DNA of 64,000 nucleotides from NCBI RefSeq assembly GCF_029581355.1, contig NZ_CP120849.1, positions 1,706,501 to 1,770,500 of the forward strand, in the 5' to 3' direction. This DNA comes from Parabacteroides chongii (GTDB taxonomy: Bacteria > Bacteroidota > Bacteroidia > Bacteroidales > Tannerellaceae). Positions 32,463-42,580 of this stretch are shown in pieces. The notes beneath the pieces are model-generated. The model worked only from the letters and a program-made list of their open reading frames with translations, had not been told where the DNA came from and ran no database searches. Numbering within the stretch: position 1 is the first letter of the stretch; the number at the start of each line of letters is the position of its first letter. A program made the translations under genes and the position numbers.

Positions 32463-35400
32463 TGAATTATATTTTGTACAGACAATCTATACGTGAAATT
32501 AAACATATATTTCGTATTATGAAGATCACTATTATTGCCTTGTTTACTTGTGTTTATACACTTTTTGCGGTTGAAGCTAACTCGCAGAATGCGAAGGTTT
32601 CGATACAGGCTAACGATTTTTCTATTCAGAAAGTGATTAGTGAAATAGAAAAACAGACCGATTACTTGTTCGTGTATGATAAGAATGAAGTCGATGTGAA
32701 TAAGAAAGTCTCTGTCGATGTGAATAATGAACCTGTTTCTGAAGTTCTTAACAGAGTATTTGAAGGTACAGGTGTGGTTTATAAAGTGGTGGGTAAGAAT
32801 ATCACTTTAGCGAAAGCTACTGTTACATCTGAAAATATGTCGAACCAACAAGTATCAAAGAAAGTGACAGGTGTTGTCAAAGATCAAAACGGCGAACCGA
32901 TTATCGGTGCGAATGTATCAATAAAAGGTACGGGTATAGGAACAATTACAGATATTAATGGAAATTTTATACTAGAGATTTCAGGAAATGGATTGGTTCT
33001 TGTATCTTATATAGGGTATGTAACACAGGAAGTCGAAATTGGGAATAAGACTCAATTGAATATATTACTAAAAGAAGATTTGCAAGCTTTGGATGAAGTT
33101 GTTGTCATTGGGTATGGAACAGCAAAAAGGAAAGATTTTACAGGTTCTGTAGCCTCTGTAAAATTAGAAAATTCTCCGATAGCGTTAACAAGTAATTTGA
33201 ATGCATTGGAATCTTTGAAAGGAAATGTTTCTGGCCTGGATATTGGTTTTACAAATTCAGCAGGAGGAATACCTTCTATGCAAGTACGTGGGCAAAATTC
33301 TATTTCCGGTTCAAATGATCCGTTAATCGTTGTGGATGGAGTTATTTTCTTAGGAAATATGAATGATATTAATCCCAATGATATTGCATCATTTGACATA
33401 TTAAAAGATGCGACATCTTCAGCTGCTTACGGTTCTCGTTCTGCCAATGGTGTGATTATCATTACTACTAAAAAAGGAAAAACAGGTAAACCTGTCATTC
33501 ATTTAAATATAAGTGGGAGTATGCAGGCATGGCATCTTAAACCGGATTTAATGAATGGTGAACAATGGTTGGATGCAGTGGCAGCTGCGAACGGATATTC
33601 GGATTACAGTTTTTTGACTCCTCAGGAGGAATTGAATATGAAGTCTGGAAATGAAATAAATTGGTTAGATGAAATTTCACGAATCGGATGGATACAGGAT
33701 TATCAGGCTGCCATCTCTGGAGCTGGTGAGAATATGAATTATTATTTGTCTACTACTTATACAAAAAATGAGGGTGTTATCAAAGGTGATGATTTTGAGC
33801 GTGTTTCGGTATTAGCGAAAGTGAATGCAAATATCACAGATTGGTTGCAGATAGGTTTGGATGCTGCCTATACGAGACCGGATTATTCAGGTTTGGGAGT
33901 AACTGTGTGGAATGCAGCAATATTGTCTCCTTATGGAATGATGTACAGACCTAATGGATTATTAGAAGCAAATCCGGACGGTACCCGTGGGAATATAAAT
34001 CCGTTATGGGGGATTTATGACGAAACCAAAAAAGAAAATGTTGATTACCGAGATAATCTTCGTGCTAATACTTATGCTGTAGTAAAGTGTCCCTGGATTT
34101 CCGGATTAAGTTATCGTTTTAATTTTGCTGGTAATTTGGATTATAGGAAATGCGGAGAATTTACCCATGAGTCTTTTTTTGTTCCTAACGGGGCTTATGA
34201 TAATGATGATCGTTATTCGGCTACAACCCAAAATAGTTATTTAAGTAGTGCTAGTGGTTATATGGCTAATGAAAGGGTTTCTAGCCATGTGATTGATAAT
34301 ATATTGAATTATAATAGAGTATTTGGCAAACATAGTATTGATCTAACAGCTGTTGCTACCCGTGACTATACAAAATATGAATGTCAGAATTTGTCCGGTT
34401 CCGATTTCGCGGCGAATGGGAATACAGTTTTAGGATTAAATGGACTTCATTATGCTACAACTCAAAAAATATCGCAAGATAACTGGAAACAGACTAATGT
34501 CGGATATTTTGGGCGTGTTTCTTATTCGTTCAATGATACTTATTATTTAACAGCTTCTTATCGTCGTGACGGTTCATCTGTTTTTGGGGTGAATAACAAA
34601 TGGGGAAACTTTGGAGCTGTAGGAGCTGCATGGCGTATTAGTAATGAAACATTCATGAAAAAAGTCGGATTTTTGAATGATATGAAATTAAAATTTTCAT
34701 GGGGTAAGAATGGTAATCAGGGATTGAGTAGATATTCTACACTTTCAAGAGTAAGTAATGGACAGTCAGGCGGTATATACTATCCTTTTGATAACTCAGG
34801 AAAACCTTCTTATGGTATCCATCAGAATTCGATTGGCAATGCAAATTTAGGTTGGGAAACAACGGATGCATGGAATGTCGGTTTTGAATCCACATGGTTT
34901 GACAGTCGCCTATTTGTTGATTTAGATGTTTACTTTTCAAAAACAAACGATCAAATATTTACTCGGACAATTCCTGTTATGACAGGTTTTGGCAGTATGC
35001 TTTCTTCTATGGGAGAAGTGAGGAATAAAGGGGTTGAAGCTACTGTTCGAAGTGTTAATATTCAAAATAAAAATTTTTCCTGGAGCTCTTCTTTGACATT
35101 TTGGTTGAATCGTAATAAATTGGTCCATCTTTATGGTGAGGATCTGAATGGCGATGGAAAAGAAGATGATGATCTTGGGAATGGCTTATTTATTGGTGAA
35201 TCGATTCATTCTATTTTCGGATATGAACAGGATGGTATTGTTCAGACTAATGATGTAGAGTATATGCAGGTAAATGGAGTTTCTGCTGGTACTCCAAAAT
35301 ATGTTGATAAAAATGGTGATGGAAAAATTGATTCAGAGGATCGTACTATCTTAGGAAGTATTGACCCTAATTTCAAATTGAACCTGAATAATACTTTACA

Positions 35401-35839
35401 ATATAAGAATTGGGAATTATATATAATGATAACCGGTGTTTTTGGTGGTAATGGATATTTTCAAAAAGGTAATCCCCACGCATATATTACTTCTGGGGAA
35501 AGAGCTTATTTTGCTTCAAATGGTATATATATACCTTATTGGACAGAAGAAAAACCTAATAATAAATATCCGTCAGCAACTTTTACAGGTGACGGTTATT
35601 TCCTCGGTTTGCAGAGTCGGGCTTATGTTCGTTTGCAAGATGTGACGTTGTCCTACACATTTAACCAGCCATGGGTGAAGAATCTTGGTATAAATAATTT
35701 CAAATTGTATCTTGCCGGAAAGAATCTAGCAACTATTACTGGTTATCAAAGTGGGGATCCTGAAACGGGCAGTACGGCAGTAAGTGGAACATATCCTGTT
35801 GCGACCAGTTTATCATTAGGATTAAATCTTAGTTTCTAA
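32462..35839 (+). CDS. SusC/RagA TonB-dependent transporter with STN domain (PUL B)
   Basis: 1125 residues. The start may be 32462 or the ATG at 32519 (MKITIIALFTCVYTLFAVEA), which begins the signal peptide proper. STN domain (about 45-115, VISEIEKQTDYLFVYDKNEV), carboxypeptidase-D-like domain (about 140-215, NGEPIIGANVSIKGTGIGT), TonB box and plug (EVVVIGYGTAKRK, VVDGVIFLGN, SFDILKDATSSAAYGSRSANG) and barrel. It would import the PUL B oligosaccharide and signal through FecR. Base composition is clearly more AT-rich than in the galactoside operon downstream (one line counted at 33781 gives 38% GC against 50% at 43201). Confidence 0.95.
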   Translation: MNYILYRQSIREIKHIFRIMKITIIALFTCVYTLFAVEANSQNAKVSIQANDFSIQKVISEIEKQTDYLFVYDKNEVDVNKKVSVDVNNEPVSEVLNRVFEGTGVVYKVVGKNITLAKATVTSENMSNQQVSKKVTGVVKDQNGEPIIGANVSIKGTGIGTITDINGNFILEISGNGLVLVSYIGYVTQEVEIGNKTQLNILLKEDLQALDEVVVIGYGTAKRKDFTGSVASVKLENSPIALTSNLNALESLKGNVSGLDIGFTNSAGGIPSMQVRGQNSISGSNDPLIVVDGVIFLGNMNDINPNDIASFDILKDATSSAAYGSRSANGVIIITTKKGKTGKPVIHLNISGSMQAWHLKPDLMNGEQWLDAVAAANGYSDYSFLTPQEELNMKSGNEINWLDEISRIGWIQDYQAAISGAGENMNYYLSTTYTKNEGVIKGDDFERVSVLAKVNANITDWLQIGLDAAYTRPDYSGLGVTVWNAAILSPYGMMYRPNGLLEANPDGTRGNINPLWGIYDETKKENVDYRDNLRANTYAVVKCPWISGLSYRFNFAGNLDYRKCGEFTHESFFVPNGAYDNDDRYSATTQNSYLSSASGYMANERVSSHVIDNILNYNRVFGKHSIDLTAVATRDYTKYECQNLSGSDFAANGNTVLGLNGLHYATTQKISQDNWKQTNVGYFGRVSYSFNDTYYLTASYRRDGSSVFGVNNKWGNFGAVGAAWRISNETFMKKVGFLNDMKLKFSWGKNGNQGLSRYSTLSRVSNGQSGGIYYPFDNSGKPSYGIHQNSIGNANLGWETTDAWNVGFESTWFDSRLFVDLDVYFSKTNDQIFTRTIPVMTGFGSMLSSMGEVRNKGVEATVRSVNIQNKNFSWSSSLTFWLNRNKLVHLYGEDLNGDGKEDDDLGNGLFIGESIHSIFGYEQDGIVQTNDVEYMQVNGVSAGTPKYVDKNGDGKIDSEDRTILGSIDPNFKLNLNNTLQYKNWELYIMITGVFGGNGYFQKGNPHAYITSGERAYFASNGIYIPYWTEEKPNNKYPSATFTGDGYFLGLQSRAYVRLQDVTLSYTFNQPWVKNLGINNFKLYLAGKNLATITGYQSGDPETGSTAVSGTYPVATSLSLGLNLSF

Positions 35840-35857
35840 CTATTAAATTGTAAGGTA

Positions 35858-37642
35858 ATGAAAAAAATATATAGCAAGCATATTGTTTTGTCGCTATTGG
35901 TAATCTTTTTTGGGGTAAGTTGCGATGATGCAGGTTTTTTAAAAGAAGATCCGGAAACATTTTATACGATTGATAATGTATTTTCAACGTCAGAACAAGT
36001 TGATCAGGTTGTGACGACTTGTTATCAACTGGTTCGTAATATCTATTGTCCGTATGATAATTCCTCGGAGTTAAATGTATGGTCATACAGTATGGGGAAT
36101 GGAACTGATATGTTTGATGTCCCGACGATACGGTTTAATTATCGTTTTAACGATTATAGTATAATTAATTCGGAGAATGCTGTGTTTAAGGATACTTATG
36201 CCGCATTTTATTATTTAATTAATTCGGCGAATATGGCTTTATATGCTGCCGATAGGAAAGATATTGTATGGAATTCGGAAGAGGAGAGAGCGTATATTAT
36301 TGCACAAGCTCGTTTTTTTAGGGCTTTTGCGTATCGCAATTTAGGTGAATTATTTGGCGGTGTCCCTTTGGTGACAGAGATTACAACTACTCCGCGTTAT
36401 GATTATGTTCGTTCTACACAAATGGAAACGTATCAGTATGCTATTGAAGAAATGGAGGCTATTTTGAATGATTTGCCGGAAAAGACTGCAGAAGCTGGAC
36501 GCTTGGTAAAAGCTGCGGCACAACATAACCTTTGTCAGTTGTATTTGGATAAGGGGATATTACAAGAATCAGAAGGGGGAGATGCTGCCACTACCTATAA
36601 TAAAGCAATTTTGTATGCTAATGATGTTATTGATTCCGGAATATATAGTCTTATGACGGAGCGATTTGGGACGCGTAAAGATGAACATCCTGAATTTTAT
36701 TATGCTTCTTCAGTGGCAGAGCAAACACCAGATCATACTTATTCCTCTGCGGGTTATCCAATAGATGGAAATGTTTATTGGGATTTGTTTCAGGTTGGCA
36801 ATCAGGATTATCAGCAAGGAAATATGGAAGCTATTTGGTGTGCTCAGTCTGATTATGATGTGTATAAATCCGATGGTAAAAAGGCTTGTTTGGATTATCC
36901 GGGTATTTATGGACCGGTATTCAGAGATCAGGGAGCAGCATATATTACGGGAGATAGGGAAGATGTAGGAGGTTTCGGCATGTCCCAGATAACTCCAACA
37001 CCATATGCTCGTGATTTGATTTATGCAGATAAATGGGGTGATGATTTACGTAATTCTGAAGCTGTTTTTCATCGAACTTATTTGGGAAATGTAAAGACAT
37101 CGGAATATTATGGTAAAAAGATTCCTTGGGAAGTTCTTTATCGGATAGATGAAAATGGACAACCAGCAGATGCAGCTTATACGATGTTATATCCTATATC
37201 TTGTAAAATAGCTCCTGATGTTTATATGCCCGCTACAGATGGTACATTGCGTAGTATTTTTCGTGACGATTATCTGATCCGTTTACCTGAAACCATTCTT
37301 TTGCGTGCGGAAGCCAAGATGCGTATGGGTAATAATGTTGGTGCAGCATCGGATATTAATATGTTACGTTCACGGGCAAAATGTAGCTATCTGGTAACGA
37401 GTTCGGATGTAAATGTTGATCTTATATTGGATGAGCGAGCTCGTGAATTGGTTTACGAAGAGAGTCGTTGGAATACCTTATTGCGTATGGGAGGTACGGT
37501 TGCTATTGATCGTATCAAGAGATATTCTTATTGGGATTATCCGCGTAATACATTGAATAAAATGTTTAGTGTATGGCCTATTCCACAATCTGTTATCGAT
37601 ACAAATAAAGATGTAGATTTGAAACAAAATCAAGGTTGGTAA
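35858..37642 (+). CDS. SusD/RagB-family outer-membrane nutrient-binding lipoprotein (PUL B)
   Basis: 594 residues with a lipoprotein signal (HIVLSLLVIFFGVSC, Cys near 22) followed by the SusD opening (DDAGFLKEDPETFYTIDNVF), helix pairs such as AQARFFRAFAYRNLGELFGG, and a C-terminal ERARELVYEESRWNTLLRMG block. It is the surface lid partner of the SusC 19 bp upstream. AT-rich like its neighbours (a line at 36121 counts 33% GC), supporting recent acquisition of PUL B as a unit. Confidence 0.95.
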   Translation: MKKIYSKHIVLSLLVIFFGVSCDDAGFLKEDPETFYTIDNVFSTSEQVDQVVTTCYQLVRNIYCPYDNSSELNVWSYSMGNGTDMFDVPTIRFNYRFNDYSIINSENAVFKDTYAAFYYLINSANMALYAADRKDIVWNSEEERAYIIAQARFFRAFAYRNLGELFGGVPLVTEITTTPRYDYVRSTQMETYQYAIEEMEAILNDLPEKTAEAGRLVKAAAQHNLCQLYLDKGILQESEGGDAATTYNKAILYANDVIDSGIYSLMTERFGTRKDEHPEFYYASSVAEQTPDHTYSSAGYPIDGNVYWDLFQVGNQDYQQGNMEAIWCAQSDYDVYKSDGKKACLDYPGIYGPVFRDQGAAYITGDREDVGGFGMSQITPTPYARDLIYADKWGDDLRNSEAVFHRTYLGNVKTSEYYGKKIPWEVLYRIDENGQPADAAYTMLYPISCKIAPDVYMPATDGTLRSIFRDDYLIRLPETILLRAEAKMRMGNNVGAASDINMLRSRAKCSYLVTSSDVNVDLILDERARELVYEESRWNTLLRMGGTVAIDRIKRYSYWDYPRNTLNKMFSVWPIPQSVIDTNKDVDLKQNQGW

Positions 37643-37698
37643 ATAATTGGGGGAAAGGTAGATAAAACAGACTCCCTTTCCCTTTAATTGAAGAAATT

Positions 37699-40128
37699 AT
37701 GAATAAAATTTTATATATATTATCCGTATTGCTTTTGTCGTGTTCCTGTTCGGCTTCTGATTGCCAACAGGGGAGAAAAAGCATAACAATTGAGGAGTTG
37801 GCTGGAATGTTTCAACAACCGACTATGGACTATCGTCCTTATGTATGGTGGCATTGGATGGGGAGCAATTTCTCAAAGGGGGGAATAACAAAAGATTTGG
37901 AAGCCATGAAAGAGGCTGGTATTGGAGGAGCAACTATTTTTAATTTGACATCAGCTGTTCAGGAGTCGCAAGTCCCGATTGAAAATAATCCTTGGCCGGA
38001 GCAGATCTATCGAAGCGAGGCTTACTGGGAAGCTTTGAAATATGCAGCTTCGGAGGCAAAGCGACTAGGATTGAAATTAGGTATGCAAAATACTCCGGGG
38101 TATTCGACAACTGGAGGACCTTGGATTACAGAGGAAAGAGGTATGCAAACACTGGTTTACAGCCGAACAGAGATAAAAGGGTGTCAACTGGTCGAACTTT
38201 TTTTGGAGAAACCCGAATTGCCGATTTATAAAGGGTGGGGAAGTAGTAATAAACAAGCGACTTTTTATCGAGATATCGCTGTTATGGCTGTTCCTGATAA
38301 ATCTGAAGTATCGATTAATGAGGTAATCAATGTTTCTGGCTTTATGGATTCAAATGGCTTGTTCAAATGGAATGTTCCAGGCGGGATGTGGACAGTGTAT
38401 CGGATTGGATATGCACCGACCATGGCAAATCCTCATCCGTTGCCGGATGACTTGATTGGGAAAGTACTTGAAGCGGATAAAATGAGCAGGGAACAAAACC
38501 TGTATCACTGGCAAAACTTTTTAGACCCTTTGACCGAATATTTACATGATTATATAGGGACGACTTTCACTCATATTTTGATTGATAGTTATGAAGCGGG
38601 AGACCAAAACTGGACTCCTGGATTTAGAGATGCCTTTATTCAACGGAAAGGATATGATCCACTTCCTTGGATTGCTTTGAAACAATCCTGTAAAGAGAAT
38701 GAGGAGATCAATAGGTTTGATGAAGACTTTAAAGACGTTGTAAATCGTTTATATATTGATAATGGTTGGATGGTTGCTAAAGAGATGATAAATAAAGCTG
38801 GTTTACAATTTTATTGGGAGCCTTACTCTGGACCTTTTAATACTACGGAATGTGTGCCGATTGCGGATTTACCAATAGGAGAATTCTGGATTGGAGAAGA
38901 TGGTGCTATATCTTCGGAAATAACTGAAGCTGCGAAAACAGCAGGGAAAAGGTTAGTGGGTGCAGAAGCATTTACTGGGCGTCCGGAGATCAGTCAGTAT
39001 ACAGAAGATCCGGCTTTCCTTAAGCATTCCACAGATGGAAGTTTTCTTTCTGGTGTTAATCTGTTATTTTTGCATCATTGGGTTCATCAGCCATTTGAGG
39101 ATGACTATCAACCGGGTATGGGCATGGGCTGGTGGGGAACTCATTTTGGGAGAAATCAGACCTGGATCAAGCCTGGAAAGGCTTATTTTACTTATCTTGC
39201 TCGTTGTCAAATGTTATTGCAGGAGAGTGCTTTTATCTCTACAAACGAAAATGTGTTACATAGAAGTATGGCAGATGCCGAAATCTATTTTGTTATCAAT
39301 CCGACCCATTCTGATTTGAACAATCGCTTCGCTTTTGATGTGAAGAATAGAGTCCCGGAATTGTGGCATGCAGATAGTGGTATTATTCGACAGATATATG
39401 ATTGGGAAGAATCAGGTGATTCTACTTATATTAATCTGACTCTTTATCCGGACGAGTCTGTCTTTGTGGTTTTTCCGAGAAAGAAGGAGCATGGTTACAG
39501 GAACTTAGTATTACCGGCTGTTGAAGTAATGCAGGAAACCAGTTATCAGCTAGGAGGTAATTGGCTAGTCTGCTTTGAACCTAAATTGGATACAACTTTT
39601 GAACAAAATTTTCCTGTATTATCTGATTTTAGCCAGCACACAGAGCCTTCGATAAAATATTTCTCTGGTACAGCAACGTATAAAAAGGAAATAGGGATTG
39701 ACAAATCTTTAATAGATGATAATAAGCGGATTATACTCGATTTAGGAGAATTGAATGATATAGCGGAAGTTAGGATTAATGATAAACATGTTGGGGTTTT
39801 GTGGTATCCACCTTATCAAATAGAGATAACTTCATGGTTAAAGTCAGGAAACAACCGACTGGAAATAGCCGTGACCAACAACTGGGCAAATCGCCTGATC
39901 GGAGATGAACAATACCCCGCAGATTTTGAATGGGGGCAAGATCGTGGTCCTGAAATGGGGAGAGCGATGAAAGCTTTTCCTGATTGGTTTATACAAAAAC
40001 AACCCCGTCCTTCTAAAGAACGGAAAGCTTTTTATATCTGGTATTACCACCGAAAGGATTCTCCTCTTCAGCCTGCAGGATTGGTTGGTCCTGTACAACT
40101 AATAGAACAAAAAATTAAATATAAGTGA
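37699..40128 (+). CDS. GH106-like glycoside hydrolase (putative alpha-L-rhamnosidase), lipoprotein
   Basis: 809 residues. A lipoprotein signal (ILYILSVLLLSCSC) is followed by the GH106 opening (YRPYVWWHWMGSNFSKGGIT, KDLEAMKEAGIGGATIFN), a TIM barrel to about 450, and C-terminal beta domains ending in a carbohydrate-binding-like jelly roll (LDLGELNDIAEVRINDKHVG). It is shorter than characterised GH106 rhamnosidases of about 1,000 or more residues. As the only enzyme in PUL B it should act on the imported or surface-bound glycan, probably removing a terminal deoxy sugar; rhamnose is the family activity, not proven here. Confidence 0.82.
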   Translation: MNKILYILSVLLLSCSCSASDCQQGRKSITIEELAGMFQQPTMDYRPYVWWHWMGSNFSKGGITKDLEAMKEAGIGGATIFNLTSAVQESQVPIENNPWPEQIYRSEAYWEALKYAASEAKRLGLKLGMQNTPGYSTTGGPWITEERGMQTLVYSRTEIKGCQLVELFLEKPELPIYKGWGSSNKQATFYRDIAVMAVPDKSEVSINEVINVSGFMDSNGLFKWNVPGGMWTVYRIGYAPTMANPHPLPDDLIGKVLEADKMSREQNLYHWQNFLDPLTEYLHDYIGTTFTHILIDSYEAGDQNWTPGFRDAFIQRKGYDPLPWIALKQSCKENEEINRFDEDFKDVVNRLYIDNGWMVAKEMINKAGLQFYWEPYSGPFNTTECVPIADLPIGEFWIGEDGAISSEITEAAKTAGKRLVGAEAFTGRPEISQYTEDPAFLKHSTDGSFLSGVNLLFLHHWVHQPFEDDYQPGMGMGWWGTHFGRNQTWIKPGKAYFTYLARCQMLLQESAFISTNENVLHRSMADAEIYFVINPTHSDLNNRFAFDVKNRVPELWHADSGIIRQIYDWEESGDSTYINLTLYPDESVFVVFPRKKEHGYRNLVLPAVEVMQETSYQLGGNWLVCFEPKLDTTFEQNFPVLSDFSQHTEPSIKYFSGTATYKKEIGIDKSLIDDNKRIILDLGELNDIAEVRINDKHVGVLWYPPYQIEITSWLKSGNNRLEIAVTNNWANRLIGDEQYPADFEWGQDRGPEMGRAMKAFPDWFIQKQPRPSKERKAFYIWYYHRKDSPLQPAGLVGPVQLIEQKIKYK

Positions 40129-40178
40129 GTTTGAAATGAGAAACTAATTAATTTCATGATATTTAATGAGCATATGAA

Positions 40179-41066
40179 TCACCCCTTCTTCTGTTTCTTA
40201 TACTCCCTCGGTGACATCCCCATCACCTTGCTGAACAGGCGGGAGAAGTAGTAGGTGTCTTCGATTCCTATCTTAAAACAGATCTGGTTGACTTTCATAT
40301 CGGTGAAGTCCAGTAAGTGACAAGCTTGCTGGATCTTCAGTTGGTTGAAGTAAGTCAGTGGAGCATATCCGGTACGTTTACTGAACAGAACAGAGAAATG
40401 GGATGGTGAGTAACCGATATGAGTTGCCAGGTCGGCCAATGTCAGTTTCTTTTCCAGGTTTTCTTTCATATAATGGATGGCCGCTGTTACGATATCATTT
40501 GCATCCGATTCGTTGCGGGCCGCTTCGCGGTATTGTTGCAGGTAGCGTAAAGACCCCAGGTAATAATGGAAGGCGGAGCAGGCATACAACAGGTTCTCAT
40601 GGCTGTATCCCATTTCCAGTGTGCGGAATATCTCTTCGAAAAGATCGTTCCGGTTACTGATACGGGACTGTACGCTCGGCTTGATCTCTATCGGACGACT
40701 GGCCTGCCCGGCAAAGTAAGAGGCTAGTTTCCCTTTGAAATGTATCCAGTAAATTGTCCAGGGATTATTCTCGTCCGAACCGTAAGCGTGAGGAACTCCC
40801 GCAGGCAGTATGAAATATTGATTTGCTCTTACCGTACATTCCTGTTCGCCGACGCGAAACCAGCCGGCTCCTTCTATACAATAAATGAAAACGAACTGGC
40901 TGACCGGTTCCGTACGTTCCCGGAAATGATGCAGGGCTTTCGGATAATAACCTATGTCTGTAATATGCAGGATCGATGAAAGAGCATCTTTCTCCATCTC
41001 CTGCACAACCGATTGGGGAAGCACAAGTGCACGTTCGCCGCTAAAACCGTCTTTTAGTTTGATCAT
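40179..41066 (-). CDS. AraC-family transcriptional regulator
   Basis: 295 residues. N-terminal cupin sugar-binding domain (about 40-150, VFIYCIEGAGWFRVGEQE, YFILPAGVPHAYG) and C-terminal double helix-turn-helix (about 190-290, LTLADLATHIGYSPSHFSVL, DTYYFSRLFSKVMGMSPREY). Divergent from the sugar transporter that opens the galactoside operon, with 130 bp between them, so it probably activates that operon on binding a galactoside or galactose. A TATCTTTG -7 box at 41090-41097 precedes it. Confidence 0.93.
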   Translation of the reverse strand: MIKLKDGFSGERALVLPQSVVQEMEKDALSSILHITDIGYYPKALHHFRERTEPVSQFVFIYCIEGAGWFRVGEQECTVRANQYFILPAGVPHAYGSDENNPWTIYWIHFKGKLASYFAGQASRPIEIKPSVQSRISNRNDLFEEIFRTLEMGYSHENLLYACSAFHYYLGSLRYLQQYREAARNESDANDIVTAAIHYMKENLEKKLTLADLATHIGYSPSHFSVLFSKRTGYAPLTYFNQLKIQQACHLLDFTDMKVNQICFKIGIEDTYYFSRLFSKVMGMSPREYKKQKKG

Positions 41067-41089
41067 GGTACCAGATTTATAGATATTTG

Positions 41090-41097
41090 CAAAGATA
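41090..41097 (-). promoter_or_regulatory. Predicted -7 box of the AraC regulator
   Basis: The minus strand reads TATCTTTG 24 bp before the ATG at 41066. The divergent operon has only a weaker box (TTTCTTTG, 41165-41172), consistent with a promoter that needs an activator. Confidence 0.5.
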
Positions 41098-41196
41098 TGA
41101 TTAAATCGGAATATTGTCCATCTTTAAGCTGATTTTATCTATTTCGTTGTTGAAGAAAAGACCGTTTCTTTGCACCATAACTTTAATTCTATTGTC

Positions 41197-42570
41197 ATGA
41201 AGCGAACAACAGCTTATTTATTACTTATCTGTCTCGTCTCTGCCATGGGAGGATTGCTATTCGGTTACGACTGGGTGGTGATCGGTGGTGCAAAGATATT
41301 TTATGAACCGTTCTTTGGGTTGGAAGGCTCTGCCGCTCTTCGCGGATGGGCTATGAGTAGTGCTTTGATCGGTTGCCTGGTGGGTGCATTACTGTCCGGA
41401 GAATGGAGTGATAAATACGGGCGCAAGAAAATGTTGATCATCGCTTCTTTTCTTTTTGTATGGTCGGCCTATGGGACAGGGGCGGTCGACAGTTTTACCT
41501 GGTTTATTATTTATCGTATCATCGGTGGGTTCGGTATCGGGATTGCTTCGAACGTATCGCCGGTATATATCGCTGAGGTAGCTCCGGCTTCAGTCCGGGG
41601 AAAATTCGTTTCCCTCAATCAGCTGACAATCGTATTAGGTATCCTGATGGCACAGTTGGCAAACTGGCAGATCGGAGAATACTTTACACAAGGAGGCGAA
41701 ACGTTGACGGCAAACAGTATCGAATGGGCGTGGCGTTGGATGTTCTGGGCGGAGCTGGTTCCGGCAGGATTGTTTTTTGTCCTTTCTTTTATTATTCCTG
41801 AAAGTCCTCGCTGGCTGGCAACCGTACAAAAGACCACACAGGCACGAGGCATTCTTCTGCGTATCGGTGGCAATGAGTATGCCGATCAGACTTTGAACGA
41901 ATTAGCCCAATTGACCGATAAAAAGGAGGAAAAAGCAAACTGGAGTGCACTCTTGAAGCCGGGAGTCCGGAATGTATTGGTGATCGGGATCGTACTGGCT
42001 ATCTTCCAGCAGTGGTGTGGTATCAATGTGATCTTCAATTATGCACATGAGATATTTTCAGAGGCAGGCTATGCCGTATCTGATGTCCTGATGAATATTG
42101 TAGTGACAGGGGTGACTAATGTGATCTTTACTTTCGTCGCTATCTATACGGTGGATAAATGGGGCAGACGTACCTTGATGTTTGTCGGTTCTGCCGGGCT
42201 GGCCATTATTTATGCGGTATTAGGTACCTGCTACTTCCTGGAAATGAGCGGCTGGCCGATGCTTCTATTGGTAGTGATGGCTATTGCCTGCTATGCTATG
42301 TCGCTAGCGCCGGTGGTTTGGGTGGTTCTTTCCGAAATATTCCCGGTACGGATACGCGGGATGGCAATGGCGATCTCTACCTTCTTCCTTTGGGTGGCCT
42401 GCTTCCTGTTGACCTATACCTTCCCGATACTGAATGAAGCGGTGGGTGCTTCGGGAACCTTCTGGCTGTATGGTCTTATCTGTCTGGGCGGATTCCTGTT
42501 TATCCGTGCGAAACTTCCTGAAACAAAAGGTAAAACTTTAGAGGAACTGGAAAAAGAATTAACGAAATAA
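41197..42570 (+). CDS. Sugar:proton symporter, MFS sugar-porter family
   Basis: 457 residues from the ATG at 41197 (MKRTTAYLLLICLVSAMGG). Twelve hydrophobic segments and all sugar-porter signatures are present: GGLLFGYDWVVIGG in helix 1, SDKYGRKKM in loop 2-3, PESPRWLATV mid-loop, QQWCGINVIFNYA in helix 7, DKWGRRTLM in loop 8-9 and PETKGKTLEELE at the C terminus. It would import a monosaccharide, likely galactose or a related hexose released by the enzymes encoded downstream. It is the first gene of the operon, ending 10 bp before the DUF5107 gene. Confidence 0.93.
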   Translation: MKRTTAYLLLICLVSAMGGLLFGYDWVVIGGAKIFYEPFFGLEGSAALRGWAMSSALIGCLVGALLSGEWSDKYGRKKMLIIASFLFVWSAYGTGAVDSFTWFIIYRIIGGFGIGIASNVSPVYIAEVAPASVRGKFVSLNQLTIVLGILMAQLANWQIGEYFTQGGETLTANSIEWAWRWMFWAELVPAGLFFVLSFIIPESPRWLATVQKTTQARGILLRIGGNEYADQTLNELAQLTDKKEEKANWSALLKPGVRNVLVIGIVLAIFQQWCGINVIFNYAHEIFSEAGYAVSDVLMNIVVTGVTNVIFTFVAIYTVDKWGRRTLMFVGSAGLAIIYAVLGTCYFLEMSGWPMLLLVVMAIACYAMSLAPVVWVVLSEIFPVRIRGMAMAISTFFLWVACFLLTYTFPILNEAVGASGTFWLYGLICLGGFLFIRAKLPETKGKTLEELEKELTK

Positions 42571-42580
42571 ATATACTGAA

